A stretch of DNA of 64,000 bases. Origin: Paragorgia papillata (lineage: Eukaryota; Cnidaria; Anthozoa; Scleralcyonacea; Coralliidae). The first letter of the stretch is position 1. Every line of letters begins with the position of its first letter. The DNA is taken from contig JAWNZC010000473.1 of NCBI GenBank assembly GCA_035771165.1, forward strand, positions 5,487,501 through 5,551,500, given 5' to 3'. The position numbers were made by a program, and so were the translations under genes. Positions 45,302 to 56,045 of the stretch are shown here, in pieces. A model generated the notes under the pieces. It had not been told where the DNA came from and searched no databases. It saw nothing but the letters and a program-made list of their open reading frames with translations.

Positions 45302-45480
45302 AAGATACCGCTGAGCAATAAACAAATTAACTAACTTTAAGTAACGCTTATACATTTTAGATTTTGTTCTTATCTTTAAAGGGAGATGTTATGTTCTTGT
45401 AACGTATGTGTTTTAGTATACGTATGTCGTATGTCGTATACTTGAGCGAATCATGCGGGTCGTCCAGGTATAGACGCCCC

Positions 45481-45622
45481 GTTCAAGTTATTTATCATAG
45501 ATTTCGAAACTTCGGGACGTGGATAGCCTATAACTTTGCTAATATTTAGCAGATAATTTTTTTCAAGTTTTATCTTGAAGTAATTTTCTGTAAAATTTAT
45601 GTATTCATTTTTTTCCCGTTAG
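45481..45622. other. Intron between Gypsy copy and next exon
   Basis: No feature beyond a T-rich tract ending in TTTTTTTCCCGTTAG, the acceptor of the next exon. Confidence 0.5.
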
Positions 45623-45835
45623 GAAAAAGCAAGGTTTGACCATGCACAGGAAAACATTATGCAGGAACTATTAATGGAAAATAAAGAGCTTAAGACCCGA
45701 CAGCGTAGTTTTTTTAGCTTGTATAATAAAAAGAAGCAGGAAAACAAGGAACTGCGTGAAGAAAAGAAAATACTTCAAAAAAGGGTTGAACATTTACAGG
45801 AAATGCCTGACCAAGCAATGCAGGTGCAAGACGTG
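45623..45835 (+). CDS. Coiled-coil exon 2 of the plus-strand gene
   Basis: 71 codons between acceptor TTTTTCCCGTTAG and donor GTAAGT, phase 0. Rich in K, E, Q and L in heptads (QELLMENKELKTRQRS, NKKKQENKELREEKKILQKR), continuing the coiled coil of 41019-41192. Confidence 0.75.
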
Positions 45836-46901
45836 GTAAGTAGTATTTTGAGACAATTTTTTGGCAAGTTTGCAACATGTTTGTTATTTAATTTAAAGTG
45901 CATATAACGTCAATTTTTTACTCTGTCTAACCAATCCGCCTTATCGAGAGGATTCAAACGAGCTAGCATATGTTTGACACATTAATATTTCAAAATCAGT
46001 GTTTTCAACGAGTTCAAAAAGTCTTGGCCAGGAGGAAATAGTCCTATGACGTCAAATCGGGAACGCATCAAACTGAAGTTGCTAGTAACTATTATAGGGG
46101 GATTTTCTATCATTACGTTCCAGAACAACTTTTTAGAAGACAGCGGACACCGAAATTTACAATATTTACTTACAACTTCAGTTTGGCGCGTTCCCGTTTT
46201 GACGTCATATCATTATGCCCAATTCGAATTAAACATTGTTTCTGTGTGAAAACCAAGGCAAAACAAATCTTTCACTCCTCGTCGGCTCCTGCCCTCCATG
46301 TTGTTTTACTGCATGGCCGCGCGAGTACTGGTACTCAATTTTCCTACTCGCTATATATCTATCGACGAATAGATTTTAAGTAGAGTAGCCAATCAGATTG
46401 CATCATTTGCAACAGTATAAGAGTAAGTTTCTATCAGTGAACTCTATATATACCTGGAAGGCTGACTCCAGCCAATCACTGGACGAAAAAGTGAGGGGGA
46501 AAATTTTTGGACGGCAATTTTTGGACGTCAGTTTCAGGCCCTACGCGGTCATTTTGGATGTTAGTCTTAGTCTTTTTTCTCGCGGCCGAACCACAGGCGG
46601 CCCAAACTACACCCTCTTGCACGCGAGCAGTGTTGTATTCTTTTTTGTTTCCTTTCGATTTCATTTACTTTCCGGGGGGCTGCGTATGTTAACCGTTGGC
46701 ACAAATTCAAATCGAATTCAAATCAAATTCTATAAAATGCATGAAATATTTAATTTCTATTTGTTGATGCTTGCGTCTTTCCGACATCCGAGTCGAGTTT
46801 CAACTATATATTTCTACGAGTTCCACTCACGGTCAATTATAACCTCTTTATACTAAAAATAAGTAAAAGCTGGTAACTTTCATAAATCAGACGATCCTCA
46901 T
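45836..46901. other. Intron sequence with remnants
   Basis: GGGAACGCATCAAACTGAAG near 46060 and its complement CTTCAGTTTGGCGCGTTCCC near 46170 form an inverted repeat of about 150 bp. The rest holds only incidental frames. Confidence 0.5.
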
Positions 46902-48180
46902 TTAAGGTGGTCTTATACAAAAAAAGTACGAAATTCATCATTTTTTTATTTTTGACTAATTTCAATCTTTGAAGCCTACTTAATCATCTCTATTGCGTTT
47001 TATTGCTGAAGCGGGAACAAAAAAGCTGATTTCTATTTTATTTCGTGAGTGGTAACCTCAACCGCGTGGGAAAAGTACTGGGAACGAGTTTGTTTTTCGT
47101 TACTAGAGCGTAATGGCTTCTCATAGCAAGACGTATTTTGTACGTTTCTGTTGTGTTAAAGCCTGAATAGGACTTAACTATGTAACCAGTTGGGTAAAGA
47201 CATCATAAAGTCTCGTGATCCCGATCCCTGTCATGCGAAGAACTGTGTGATAGAAGTACTGTGCGAATCGTGTCATATTTTTCCGTTCGTTGGAGACACT
47301 GTCGTGGCAGTATGGGAGGCTGGTTTTAAGTCCGTCTCGTAGCAAGTAAAAATGTTTAAATTTTACTTCATATATGTGAATTAGATGTATTGAAGTATCG
47401 CTCTAGTATTTCGAAATGTTTGAATTGTGACTTGCTTCGAGACTTAGATAAATGTTTATTTATGGTTGGGGGCCGTTGGGTGTTGTCGGATTTTCAATTT
47501 GTATCCCACGATGCAATAGGGTTTACATAGCTCGGTAAAGAGGTCTGGGCATGAGACACAGCGAACTCAAAGTCAAGACATGCCAAGATTAGGGTGCTGC
47601 CTCGCCAACGCTCGGCAGCAATAAGACGAAAATTCCGCACAATATAGCAAACGAAAACGTTTTCATTTTGAATAGTTCAAACTTTCAGCTATTAGCAACA
47701 CGCTAAAAATGATATCTCCTAAAATAATGAACCAAATGACTTGCAATTTTCAGTGAGACTTTGTATATGAATTATCTGTGTTGTGAACTAGGATTTTTGA
47801 AATTGGTATAATCTATCATGCATAATTTATATTTTACGAGAGAAAAAGTGGTCAAATATTATTCGTTATAAATTCCTTTCAAAAAAACAAACTAAAACTA
47901 AATATTTTTCAATTATCCTAGTTCACAACATAGATGTGATATAGTAGTTGCTATTTTCACCCTTTTTGAAGATTTATCACAATTAGCTTTTCTGTAATAT
48001 TTTTTATCGCAACACCATTTTTTCACAGCTGGGGGTGATTATTTCTGTAACCATGGTAACCATCATTTCAAAAACTGTGTCACTGGTCATCACTTAGTCA
48101 TTAAAATACTTTTATGCAAAAATATTTTCAAAATAGCCAATTTTAAAGAAAAATTATCATTTTGTATAAGACCACCTTAA
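46902..48180. mobile_element. 1279-bp TTAA-bounded element
   Basis: Starts TTAAGGTGGTCTTATACAAA and ends with the exact complement TTTGTATAAGACCACCTTAA. The ends resemble the TTAAGGTGGCTCCATACAG family (5762, 60664). No transposase frame. Confidence 0.85.
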
Positions 48181-48224
48181 CTAAGCTCCGCTCGATCTAT
48201 TGAAAATTGCCATCAAAGCCGTTC

Positions 48225-48425
48225 ATTGCTCTTTCATCTTCTTTGCAGCTCGACTGAAACGTTTATATAGAAACTGGCTTTGGCTTCACAAAAGCTCTTG
48301 CCGTATACCTACAACGAACGGCGGACCGGTGTCACCTCAGTACGTTTGTATGAACGTTTCTCGAGCTGCGAAGATGAACGTATGGGTCGAAAGAGCAATA
48401 AACCGAAAGCCAAGTTCTTGACAAA
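48225..48425. repeat. Imperfect palindrome
   Basis: CTCTTTCATCTTCTTTGCAGCTCGA and the later CGAGCTGCGAAGATGAACG are diverged inverted copies. Open frames on the plus strand run through it without recognisable protein. Confidence 0.45.
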
Positions 48426-49248
48426 TGTACTGATGGTAATTTTGGCGGGATCTCGCGGTTTTTGTATACTATTATCTTGGTCTGATGGATATTTGTTAAT
48501 AAGTTTGTTTTGTTTTGTTTTGTTTACAACTCAGACCAAGATAATAATAGTACAATTTCACATTTGTAAAATACTTTCTCGTAAGATAGAAACTTGAAAG
48601 TTCTACCACAAATAGCATTTTACAGTATCTTCTGTTTGATATATGTTTCAAAGTTGTGCGTTATGTATTTTAAAAACAATATCCGAAATTCTACAACAGT
48701 TGTGGGAATCATTATTATTACTTGACGAGCAATGGTGCGAACATTTTGGACATTTTAAAGTTAGAAACTTAAAATATACATCAAATGATCGAAAGCTTAT
48801 GAAATGCCTAACAACATACGTACACGATGTATTTCTACCATATATAGGTTGGACGTTATTAGCCATCTTCTTCCATGAACAAATATGGCAGGATATATTA
48901 CTATGATAATCAAAATTGTGAAACTTGGCCTGGGAGCCTCGTTTTCATGAAGTGTGACGTAATTATCGAAAAGGTCTATTAAACATTTCCATATATTGAT
49001 AAAGCTACAGGAAGGCTAATTGAAATTGCAAGCGTTACTTTTACGTATAGTTTTGATTATTTTAAGCTATGTCTTTGCATTGCAGCATCCTACAATAGAA
49101 TAGCCAGAAGCAGCTAAAAAGCTATAACTTAAGATATATTTATGTTGTATTACTATAACACAATACTCTACTAAGGAATGCAATTAATAAAACAATTGTT
49201 ATACTCACCTAATTACTCATACATTGTATATCTTTCTTGGTATATCAG
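48426..49248. other. Intron, no feature
   Basis: AT-rich; the TTTTG run near 48510 is a short simple repeat. Confidence 0.4.
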
Positions 49249-49488
49249 TCACCTTTTAGGGTGAGCGAAGAAGACCAGCATGGTGCTGCTCAGGAACTTT
49301 ATTTTATCAGTGAAAGTGGAACCGCACGTGTCTTGTCTGACTATTCAAACCACCAGCCAGGCCAACAGTCGGATGCCAATGAGGAGTTGAGAGGACAGAA
49401 TTGCGAACTGAAAGAAGATGTTGAAGATGGTAATAAACAACTGAAACATATGGAAAAAGCCGAAAAAGGGAACAAAAGCACAAACGAG
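49249..49488 (+). CDS. Exon 3 of the coiled-coil gene (80 codons)
   Basis: Acceptor TTTCTTGGTATATCAG, donor GTACAG, phase 0 at both ends. The first half is polar (VSEEDQHGAAQELYFISESG), the second half heptad-like (NEELRGQNCELKEDVEDGNK, QLKHMEKAEKGNKSTNE). Confidence 0.75.
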
Positions 49489-50467
49489 GTACAGTATAGG
49501 TTTTGCGATATCAGGTCAGCCATACATAGTGACTCGCGTGACAAAGTCTTTTAATTTAACACAAAGCAACCTTGCTTTAGATAAGAAAGCCCTGGGGAGA
49601 TATTTAAAGTAATATATATTTAATCCCTGAAAAAATATATTTTAAGCCTCCGATTTAATGACTTATGGTCATGTGACTCGCGTGACGCCAGCAATGAGAA
49701 AGTTTCAATCATTGGCATTCTTATTTATTTTCCTGGCAACATATTAATTTTATTTAATTTTAACTTTTATAAGACATATGGTCGTTCATCGTCACGTGTT
49801 GTGGTGCTTTGTCGTCACATGTTCATATAATTTACTTCCATATAAGGAACTGACCGCGTTACTTCAAGTTGAAAGACAATAGAGCTTCCAAACCATATGT
49901 TCTATTAACTATGCTGGAAGCATATATATTTTTATAAATGCCACAGCTAACCCCGCGATCACTAAGAATTTGTATAAAATGGCTTTTATAATACTGTTAA
50001 GGCAGCGAAATCAATATTTTAAGTTAAATACATCTGTTTAACATTCTGTGTTGATTTGCTCCTTAATCCACTCCCTTCGACTGATATGAACGTTTCAACG
50101 ACTTTGAATTCTATGCTTGCGACTCGCGTGACGTGACTCGCGTGGCCAAGTATAATTGAGGTTAATTTTTCTCTGTATATCATTCACCACGTTGCTATAT
50201 CGATGTGTGACTGCCAAGTGAAAACATTATATACTTAGTAGTTAAGCTATATCAATTAAAGGACTTCAAAAACTCATTAATAATTCATGAGGAAATCACA
50301 AAAGAAAATCATGACCGTATCGTGTCTTTATATGTGATAAAGATACCTCCTGATTTTCATAAACTTTAGCTTTGATTTCCTTGGCTAAGGTTACTTTTCA
50401 AACTTACTACGCCTATGAACTTACCAAGTGGTTCGTTTTTGAAGCCGTTCAATAAACTCGCAGTTCG

Positions 50468-50535
50468 TGTTTTATCAGATATAAAAACACTCGGCTTCGC
50501 CTCGTGTCTTTATATCTGATAAAACACTCCTGCTC
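50468..50535. repeat. Hairpin with CGTGTTTTATCAGATATAAA arms
   Basis: Arms pair around GGCTTCGCC in the centre. Similar TATCTGATAAAACAC units are common around small foldbacks here. Confidence 0.7.
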
Positions 50536-50574
50536 GTTTATTAAACAGTACATAAAATATGTGTACGTTATTAG

Positions 50575-50780
50575 TGTTTTCAGCTTGAGTTGGCAAAGTT
50601 TTTTCGTATGTTTTTGCTGTACAAGCTGTCGTAAGGTAAACTCAGAGAAAAACTCTGACCTCCAGACGGGACTCGAACCCACAACCTTCCGAATGCCAGC
50701 TGGAAGCTCTTACCATTGTACTACTCGAACTCAGACAGTAGACCGAGGTTGTTTTCGGTATTTATACGCCTGGGAACTAG
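50575..50780 (-). mobile_element. tRNA-derived SINE
   Basis: On the minus strand the head has GTACAATGGTAAGAGC (A-box-like) and GGGTTCGAGTCCCG (B box), then a body ending ACGACAGCTTGTACAGCAAA. Other copies are 50840-50960 (+) and 57325-57440 (-). Pol III promoter boxes plus a shared unrelated tail define a SINE. Confidence 0.75.
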
Positions 50781-50839
50781 TCGATCCGTACGTGTGTCAC
50801 AAGTCCTTGTTGGGCTGCAAGTCGCATTGTGTCAGTTTA

Positions 50840-50960
50840 TGGTGGGAGCGTCCGGCTGGCATTCGGAAGGTTGTGGGTTCGAGTCCCGTCTGGAGCTCAG
50901 AGTTTTCTCTGAGTTTAACTTACGACAGCTTGTACAGCAAAAACATACGAAGTGTATGGA
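50840..50960 (+). mobile_element. tRNA-derived SINE, second copy
   Basis: Has GGGTTCGAGTCCCGTCTGGA and the ACGACAGCTTGTACAGCAAA tail, in opposite orientation to the copy at 50575, so the pair forms an inverted repeat just before the last exon's acceptor. The 5' end is incomplete. Confidence 0.7.
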
Positions 50961-51001
50961 TGTAATTGTGCTACAATTTTTTTGTTTTGTTTTGTTTTCA
51001 G

Positions 51002-51556
51002 TTCCTGGACAAGATACGGGATCTTGCAAAGGATAGTGCTTTCTTTACCTGTAAAGTTTCCTGCGGAAAGCGTTGTGTGTTTTTGATTTTCCGTCTCATG
51101 AAGTTAAAATTTTGCCGAGAAAAGTTATTTAGTCACACCAGCGTAGAGGTGGAGAAAAGTAGGAGCGACACTTTTCACCCTGACGAATGTCAGTTTTTTG
51201 TAGAAAGTCTTTCGATAATGGGAATTGTGAAATATATCTTTGAAGAAAACGACATTCATGAAGGAAAGAAATTTTCCACAGTTCTTCAAGAAGCCAAAAC
51301 TTCTTTTAGAAAAAGAGAAAAATCAATTGGTTTAATTCTGTTTGGTTATGCAAATGCTTCCGTAGGCCATTGTGTGGTAATCTTCCTGCAGGACGACAAT
51401 GAATTGCAAATTTATGATGTACAAAAAGATCAGCTGTGGGTCGAAACGCCAAATGACATTGAAAATGTAAAACTAATTCAAGTCGCTTTAGTTGTTGAGG
51501 AAGCAGCTAAAAAGCTTTTAAAAACGTGTGGTGTAAAAACTTGTTGTCCAGCTTAA
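51002..51556 (+). CDS. Last exon of the coiled-coil gene; possible papain-fold domain
   Basis: After a strong acceptor TTTGTTTTGTTTTCAG, 184 codons in phase 0 run to TAA. The exon encodes a globular domain. Near its start (exon residues 17-34) is CKVSCGKRCVFLIFRLMK. Later comes GYANASVGHCVVIFLQDD and then LQIYDVQKDQLW (H123, D139, Q141 of the exon). Cys near the start, a GH motif and D-x-Q 16 residues later is the order of papain-fold deamidase/peptidase domains (Tox-PL-like), where Cys, His and Asp form the active site. This likeness is by eye. Full protein, if all exons join, is about 450 residues: short polar N-terminus, long coiled coil, this domain. No signal peptide or membrane helix is seen. 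ATTAAA near 51725 may serve polyadenylation. Confidence 0.7.
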   Translation, partial: FLDKIRDLAKDSAFFTCKVSCGKRCVFLIFRLMKLKFCREKLFSHTSVEVEKSRSDTFHPDECQFFVESLSIMGIVKYIFEENDIHEGKKFSTVLQEAKTSFRKREKSIGLILFGYANASVGHCVVIFLQDDNELQIYDVQKDQLWVETPNDIENVKLIQVALVVEEAAKKLLKTCGVKTCCPA

Positions 51557-52474
51557 AAATTCTATCGCAAGAAGGAGTTTTTAACATGTCATATATTAAT
51601 ACACTTACGTAGTGGTCGACACTTTAAATATTATTTTATGTGCATCTAATCGAGCCTTCTTAGCCTCGATATGAAGCAAACATTCTTTTGTGTTGCAAGC
51701 GCACAAACGAGGCAGAAAGGCTTATTAAAATTCACATATAAGTGAATATTCAAATTAGCCCCCATTATACGAAACTGCTCTACTCTGCAATTAATGCATT
51801 TTTATTGCTCTAATCTATACATTTAGATGTGATTACAAAAAATATGTGAATTTTTTTGATGATTTGTAGGGTAATATAGCTATCCAGGTAACATTTTTTA
51901 GAAAAATTCACCCGTGGAAACTAAAGGTAATGCATGCATGTTATTATTGAATGTCAGTCAGTCAGTCTAAAAACTAGGTATAAGCATGGCCTACATCCGC
52001 GTGGTCTGTATATATTTATACTATTCAACCCAAAACGGTGTATTTTAGTATTGTGTGCTTTTTAGTAGTATTTATGTCATTAATAATTCACGAGGAAAAT
52101 TCAAAAGAAATTAAGGTTTAATCAATGTCTGTACGTAATATTTCATAAACGAGTGGGAGTGTTTTCCAGGGGTTAGTTTACGATTATTATTAGTATTATT
52201 TACTCTATTATAGTAAAATTCGCGAAGGGACTTGGTGATATTGTCATATCAGATTAGACTGGTGTACTGAGTCTGTATATTATAGTATCTGTCTCCTGTC
52301 AGTTGAATTTATAATTAGAAATGTGGTAATAAATGGTTCTTTGTTTCTGCCGTTTATTATCTGATTTCTTCATTATGAGACCTTTACAGGGTTTCAAAAC
52401 TCATGCACATGACCACATAATTTCTTCTGGTTGGCTAATTAGTTCATGAATCATTAATGAGTTTGAGAAAGCGT
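51557..52474. other. 3' flank, no gene
   Basis: AT-rich. Nothing recognised beyond short TTAGTA repeats near 52190. Confidence 0.4.
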
Positions 52475-52600
52475 GATACAGAACTGATATCAGTGTCTGT
52501 AAATTGATACAGAACTGTTTAACAAAACATCAGTTCTGTATCATATTTACAGACACTGATATCAGTTCGATCTGTATCAAGTGTACAGACACTTCGCATT
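52475..52600. repeat. Palindrome around CAGTTCTGTATCA
   Basis: GATACAGAACTGATATCAGT and TGTCTGTAAATTGATACAGA are mirrored as TCTGTATCATATTTACAGAC and ACTGATATCAGTTC. The whole folds into a hairpin of about 50-bp arms. Confidence 0.75.
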
Positions 52601-53246
52601 CAACTATCAATATAGTGAGGTACGCTGTTGGCGTCCTCATACAAGATGAAAACGCAAACATTTTCTGAATAACAAATGATGATCAGAACGGCTTTTTATG
52701 GCAGGTCACTTAGCATACAAAATGTGGGACTAGTTCTAAATCAAAGCGGGGGTGGGGGTAGGTGGGTTGGTGTGTACTCCATATATTAGGGACCTGATGA
52801 CGACCGTGGTTAAAAAGCAAGATAAGTTTTTCAGAGTTGGTCTCGGCTACGCCTCGACCAACTGTTACGATTTTTTCGTGCTCTCCCAATTTCCCGCGTG
52901 CATCCATCACTCGATGGAGCACGCTAAACCATGAGCCATTTCTTTTATAACTTAGCATAAATCCTTTCACAAGCCGGCGAATCATTTTGGTTGTTGTGTT
53001 TTTCTACTTTCGTATAGCCAAGTCTTTTTTGTTCACTAAAATCCAACCAAAAGGACAGTTTAAACTCGGTTACCCAGACCCAGTTTATGTCTTCTGGGTC
53101 GTTGTTCTTTATTACTCAAAAATCTAGAGTTGGTCTCGGCTACGCCTCGACCACCTCTTACGATTTTTTCGTGCTCTCCCAATTTCCGGCGTGCATCCAT
53201 AACTCGATGGAGCACGCTAAACCATGAGCCATTTCTTTTATAACAA

Positions 53247-53400
53247 AGAGAATAATAATACATGGATGTGCGGAAATATGAAATTTATTTCGAGTGTTGA
53301 CCAGGATATCTCACGAGTGAGCGAAGCGAACGAGTGACATATCCTGTTCAACACGAGAAATAAATTTCATATTTCCAAGCATCCATGTATTGTTCTGTTT
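53247..53400. repeat. 154-bp palindrome inside the duplicated block
   Basis: Arms with ATACATGGATG and AAATATGAAATTTATTTCG are mirrored at the right. The centre is CACGAGTGAGCGAAGCGAACGAGTG. Part of the same sequence occurs at 60895-60960. Confidence 0.75.
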
Positions 53401-53459
53401 ATTATATAAAAAAATTGTCCTATTGCCTTGCAAAAATTGCATTAAACTATGATGATGAT

Positions 53460-53522
53460 TCAGCGATAATCGTCACATGTGCGATTATTATAAATAATCG
53501 CACATGTGAGATTATCACTTTT
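53460..53522. repeat. Short near-perfect palindrome
   Basis: GATAATCGTCACATGTGCGATTATT and its complement. Stem about 28 bp. Confidence 0.8.
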
Positions 53523-53830
53523 ATTAGTGGCGGAAATATCAATAAAACACTCTATTTTATATAATAAATAGCATTAAATCCTTTCATAAGCCAGCGAATC
53601 GTTTTGGTTGTTGTGTTTTTTCTTCACTAAAACTCAACCAAAAGGACAGTTTAAACTCAGATTATGTCTTCTGGGTCGTTGTTCTTTATTACTCAATAAA
53701 ATGAAATGACTCGGTATTTTGATAATATAAAAGGCGATAAAACTCAGTTTTGTTTTTAAATTTTTCCCCGCGCTTTTTCGCCGTGCTCCATCGAGTTATG
53801 GAGCACGCACAACAGCCAATCAAAAACGTT

Positions 53831-55546
53831 GTTATATCAAAGCTATGTTAAATAATATTTGAAGATAGTTTAATGGCTTTCAAAACGGCTCAGCATTGCT
53901 AAAATGGTTGTAATGTCTGTATTGAAAGCCAACAGTTCTCCTTTGGTGAGTTGACGTCGTCCTAATCTGAAGACTTGAAGCTACGTGGAAATCTCTAAGT
54001 GGCGTTGTACGTATACAGAACAAGGACGGTGTTGGTATAATTCCTATAGGGACTATAAAAATTATCCATTCTATTTGTTTTGCAAGAAGAATTCTTTTGT
54101 TTGAACGACGTTGTCGTTGAGGTTGCCGTCGTAGATTTTAACCCCGTAAAATCGTCTGGCGTTAGCCAGGGTAAAATACTTAAACTGGTGCGCGTCTATA
54201 CACGCGCAAGTCAAGGGGTTAAAGCACTGATCTCCATACAACTGGATTGCTCATCCTTTATGGCCAGCAGTAAACATTTTGAAGCCACTGGCGGCCATAT
54301 TGGTACTCCAGGTCCAGTGTACCTTGTGGGCGTAAGAGTAGTAAGAGTTTGCTGGGGAAGTCGGAAAAGCCGTAAAACAATTCTCACATGGCAATTTACT
54401 GTTACTACCGAAAAACAGAAGGGGAATACATACTACAAAGCCTTATGCTTTAATACCAAAGGTATATAGATTATTTTGTAATGAAGTTATTTTGACTGAT
54501 TTCGGTGGTTTTTACGAGTTTTGTGATATAGGCAAATTTATCGATTAAAGGGCAGAGTAAAAAAACTACGAAATAACACGTTTTACTGCCAAATGATACC
54601 AAGAAATGCAAAAACTAAGCTTCTAAACCTTTTACAGTGTTCTTTGTTTGATACCGATGGCAGAAATATTAGTAATGTGGCTTTTTTTGTTTAATTTGTT
54701 TTCGTGCTACGAAAACATACAATTTTCCGTGGCAGCCATTTGCCACTCCAAATTCATCATCGTCAGCCGGATGAGGAATCCAGTTATAGAGAGATCAGTG
54801 GGTTAAAGTCGGTTGGCTATACGGGGGCGCGCCTTGGAAAGGGTGTGATTTTTCTCATTTTTAGTCTGAAACTGCAGTCATATAAATCACTCTTTTACTC
54901 TGGCACAGGGTACAATCACATGGACAAAAGTGGACAGGACACCGCTGTGTTTTCGCAGTTTCTCTCTGGTTATCTGGCTTTTATCCTACCATCTTTCGTT
55001 ATCACTGCTCCCCCCGTCTTTCAATGTTGAAAGTATCTCCCTAAGTTCAACCCAGAGGAGTTCAACCTGAAATTCGCTTATTTTTAAGAGGGGGGGGGGG
55101 GGGGGGGGTACACGAACGTTTTCAGAAATTTAACTCATTCCTGTCCGGGGGCTTCTCCAGAGGTGAATAAAATCGTCTGGTGTTACCCAGAATAAAATAC
55201 TAAAGATCAATTCGGAAAGAAAAGAGTTAAGGCAGATGTACTACCACTTTTGGCCATGATTGTAGGGGTTTCTTTCTTCTATTTAGTCGGGAACAAGGTA
55301 CTATTTCTTGCCATTTGTCTGAAACAACGTCACAAAAATATTCAATTGCTTAGTCTGGAACACTACCCTAAATGCAAAGAGTACCCTTTCCGGGAGGAGG
55401 CCCTCGCGCAGCAGAACTGTATTGGATAGAAGGCCCTTGGAACACAAACATGATACATCATGCTTATTATTTGCCTGCATGGGCGTCATTTCGTTACTTT
55501 ATAAAATAATTAAATTACTTTTTTAAAAACATATATATCCTCAGCT
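53831..55546. other. No gene recognised
   Basis: A 129-codon frame at 54080-54469 and a 108-codon frame at 54704-55030 show no motif and no good context. CGGCCATATTGG near 54293 recalls the 36626 MITE. A G run of about 18 lies at 55092. Confidence 0.4.
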
Positions 55547-55808
55547 TCAACCATGTTCAAGGTTCTCTATAACTGAACGTAGACGGCGACATTCATTAGC
55601 AGCCTGGGTGTGCATTGTAATTGGACAGTTCTTGTCTAGCCAATTCTGTACAGCCTCAGGATTCTTTTTAAAAGCTTTTCGACACGTCTGTGAGCAGACA
55701 GTAAATATAAAGGGAAGGTTTTTCACACCAAAGATCTCTTCGACCGTCTTGATGATCCTGACGCCTCGACCAAAAACTGCTCCGTCACAACAGTCGCATA
55801 CTTCAGGC
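55547..55808 (-). CDS. C-terminal exon with zinc-binding cysteine pattern
   Basis: After acceptor TTTGTTATTTCCAG the minus strand encodes 87 codons to TGA. It begins PEVCDCCDGAVFGRGVRIIK and continues VEEIFGVKNLPFIFTVCSQT and CRKAFKKNPEAVQNWLDKN. C-x2-C at the start and C-x3-C about 40 residues later, with CRKAF after it, resemble single-zinc TRASH/MYM-like fingers. The final part is charged and helical. The exon needs an upstream partner ending with two bases of a codon; none was recognised within the window, so the gene is incomplete or the remainder has been lost. Confidence 0.6.
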
Positions 55809-56045
55809 CTGGAAATAACAAAGACCACATTAACGGGCTGTGTATTATTGGTCAGTTCACGTATATGCGTGAAACTTTATTTTTACGCGGGCAACTGTGG
55901 TAGGCCCGAATATTAAATTCGGCTCTGTGTCTTTTCTATTTTTTTCTGCGTCGCAAATCGACATTCTTGCGCAATCCGTGACCCAGTGTCGTTTGGTGGT
56001 GCGTCACTCGCATGTACGTCGATCGACATCTTACATGGCGTTGCG

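Larger units (their letters stand above)
41291..45480 (+). mobile_element. Decayed Ty3/Gypsy LTR retrotransposon
   Basis: Order of parts: Gag-like stretch (about 41560-42110) with SFEGNVSHGWKTWKKHFDFF; zinc knuckles (about 42187-42295) CKFCNGSHRCGNC and CRNCKRKNHYEVCC; protease with DTGAQ (42511-42670); reverse transcriptase (42792-43620); RNase H remnant (about 43890-44110); integrase zinc domain HH-CC (44384-44560) with SIYWPGLNAEI and CSHCLTHRNK; integrase core and C-terminal part (44600-45240) with DNGPEY. Protease-RT-RH-integrase order defines Ty3/Gypsy. Frames change repeatedly and stops occur, so it is dead. A polypurine AAAGGGAGA at about 45377 precedes TGTTATGTTCTTGTAACGTA, and a similar start is at about 41291, so these are probably LTR starts. 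LTR ends and target duplication are not clear. Confidence 0.85.
49489..51001. other. Intron with repeated GACTCGCGTGAC motif and SINEs
   Basis: GACTCGCGTG occurs at about 49531, 49675, 50120 and 50134 (three followed by AC). A hairpin with TTTTATCAGATATAAA arms lies at 50468-50527. Two SINE copies are listed separately. Confidence 0.6.
52830..53830. repeat. Diverged direct duplications with GTGCTCCATCGAG motif
   Basis: 52830-52953 (GTTGGTCTCGGCTACGCCTC through CCATTTCTTTTATAAC) recurs at 53109-53246. 52960-53115 (CCTTTCACAAGCCGGCGAAT through TTATTACTCAA) recurs at 53577-53697. A third trace of the CGTGCTCCATCGAGTTATGG motif is at 53784. The block has grown by at least two duplications. Confidence 0.75.

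Noticed and set aside
50504..50965. 153-codon plus frame upstream of the last exon
   Set aside because: It runs through a hairpin and two SINE copies. The SINEs explain the openness.
54080..54469. 129-codon plus frame
   Set aside because: No domain, no splice context and a stretch matching a dispersed repeat (AAAATCGTCTGGCGTTA), so not called as a gene.
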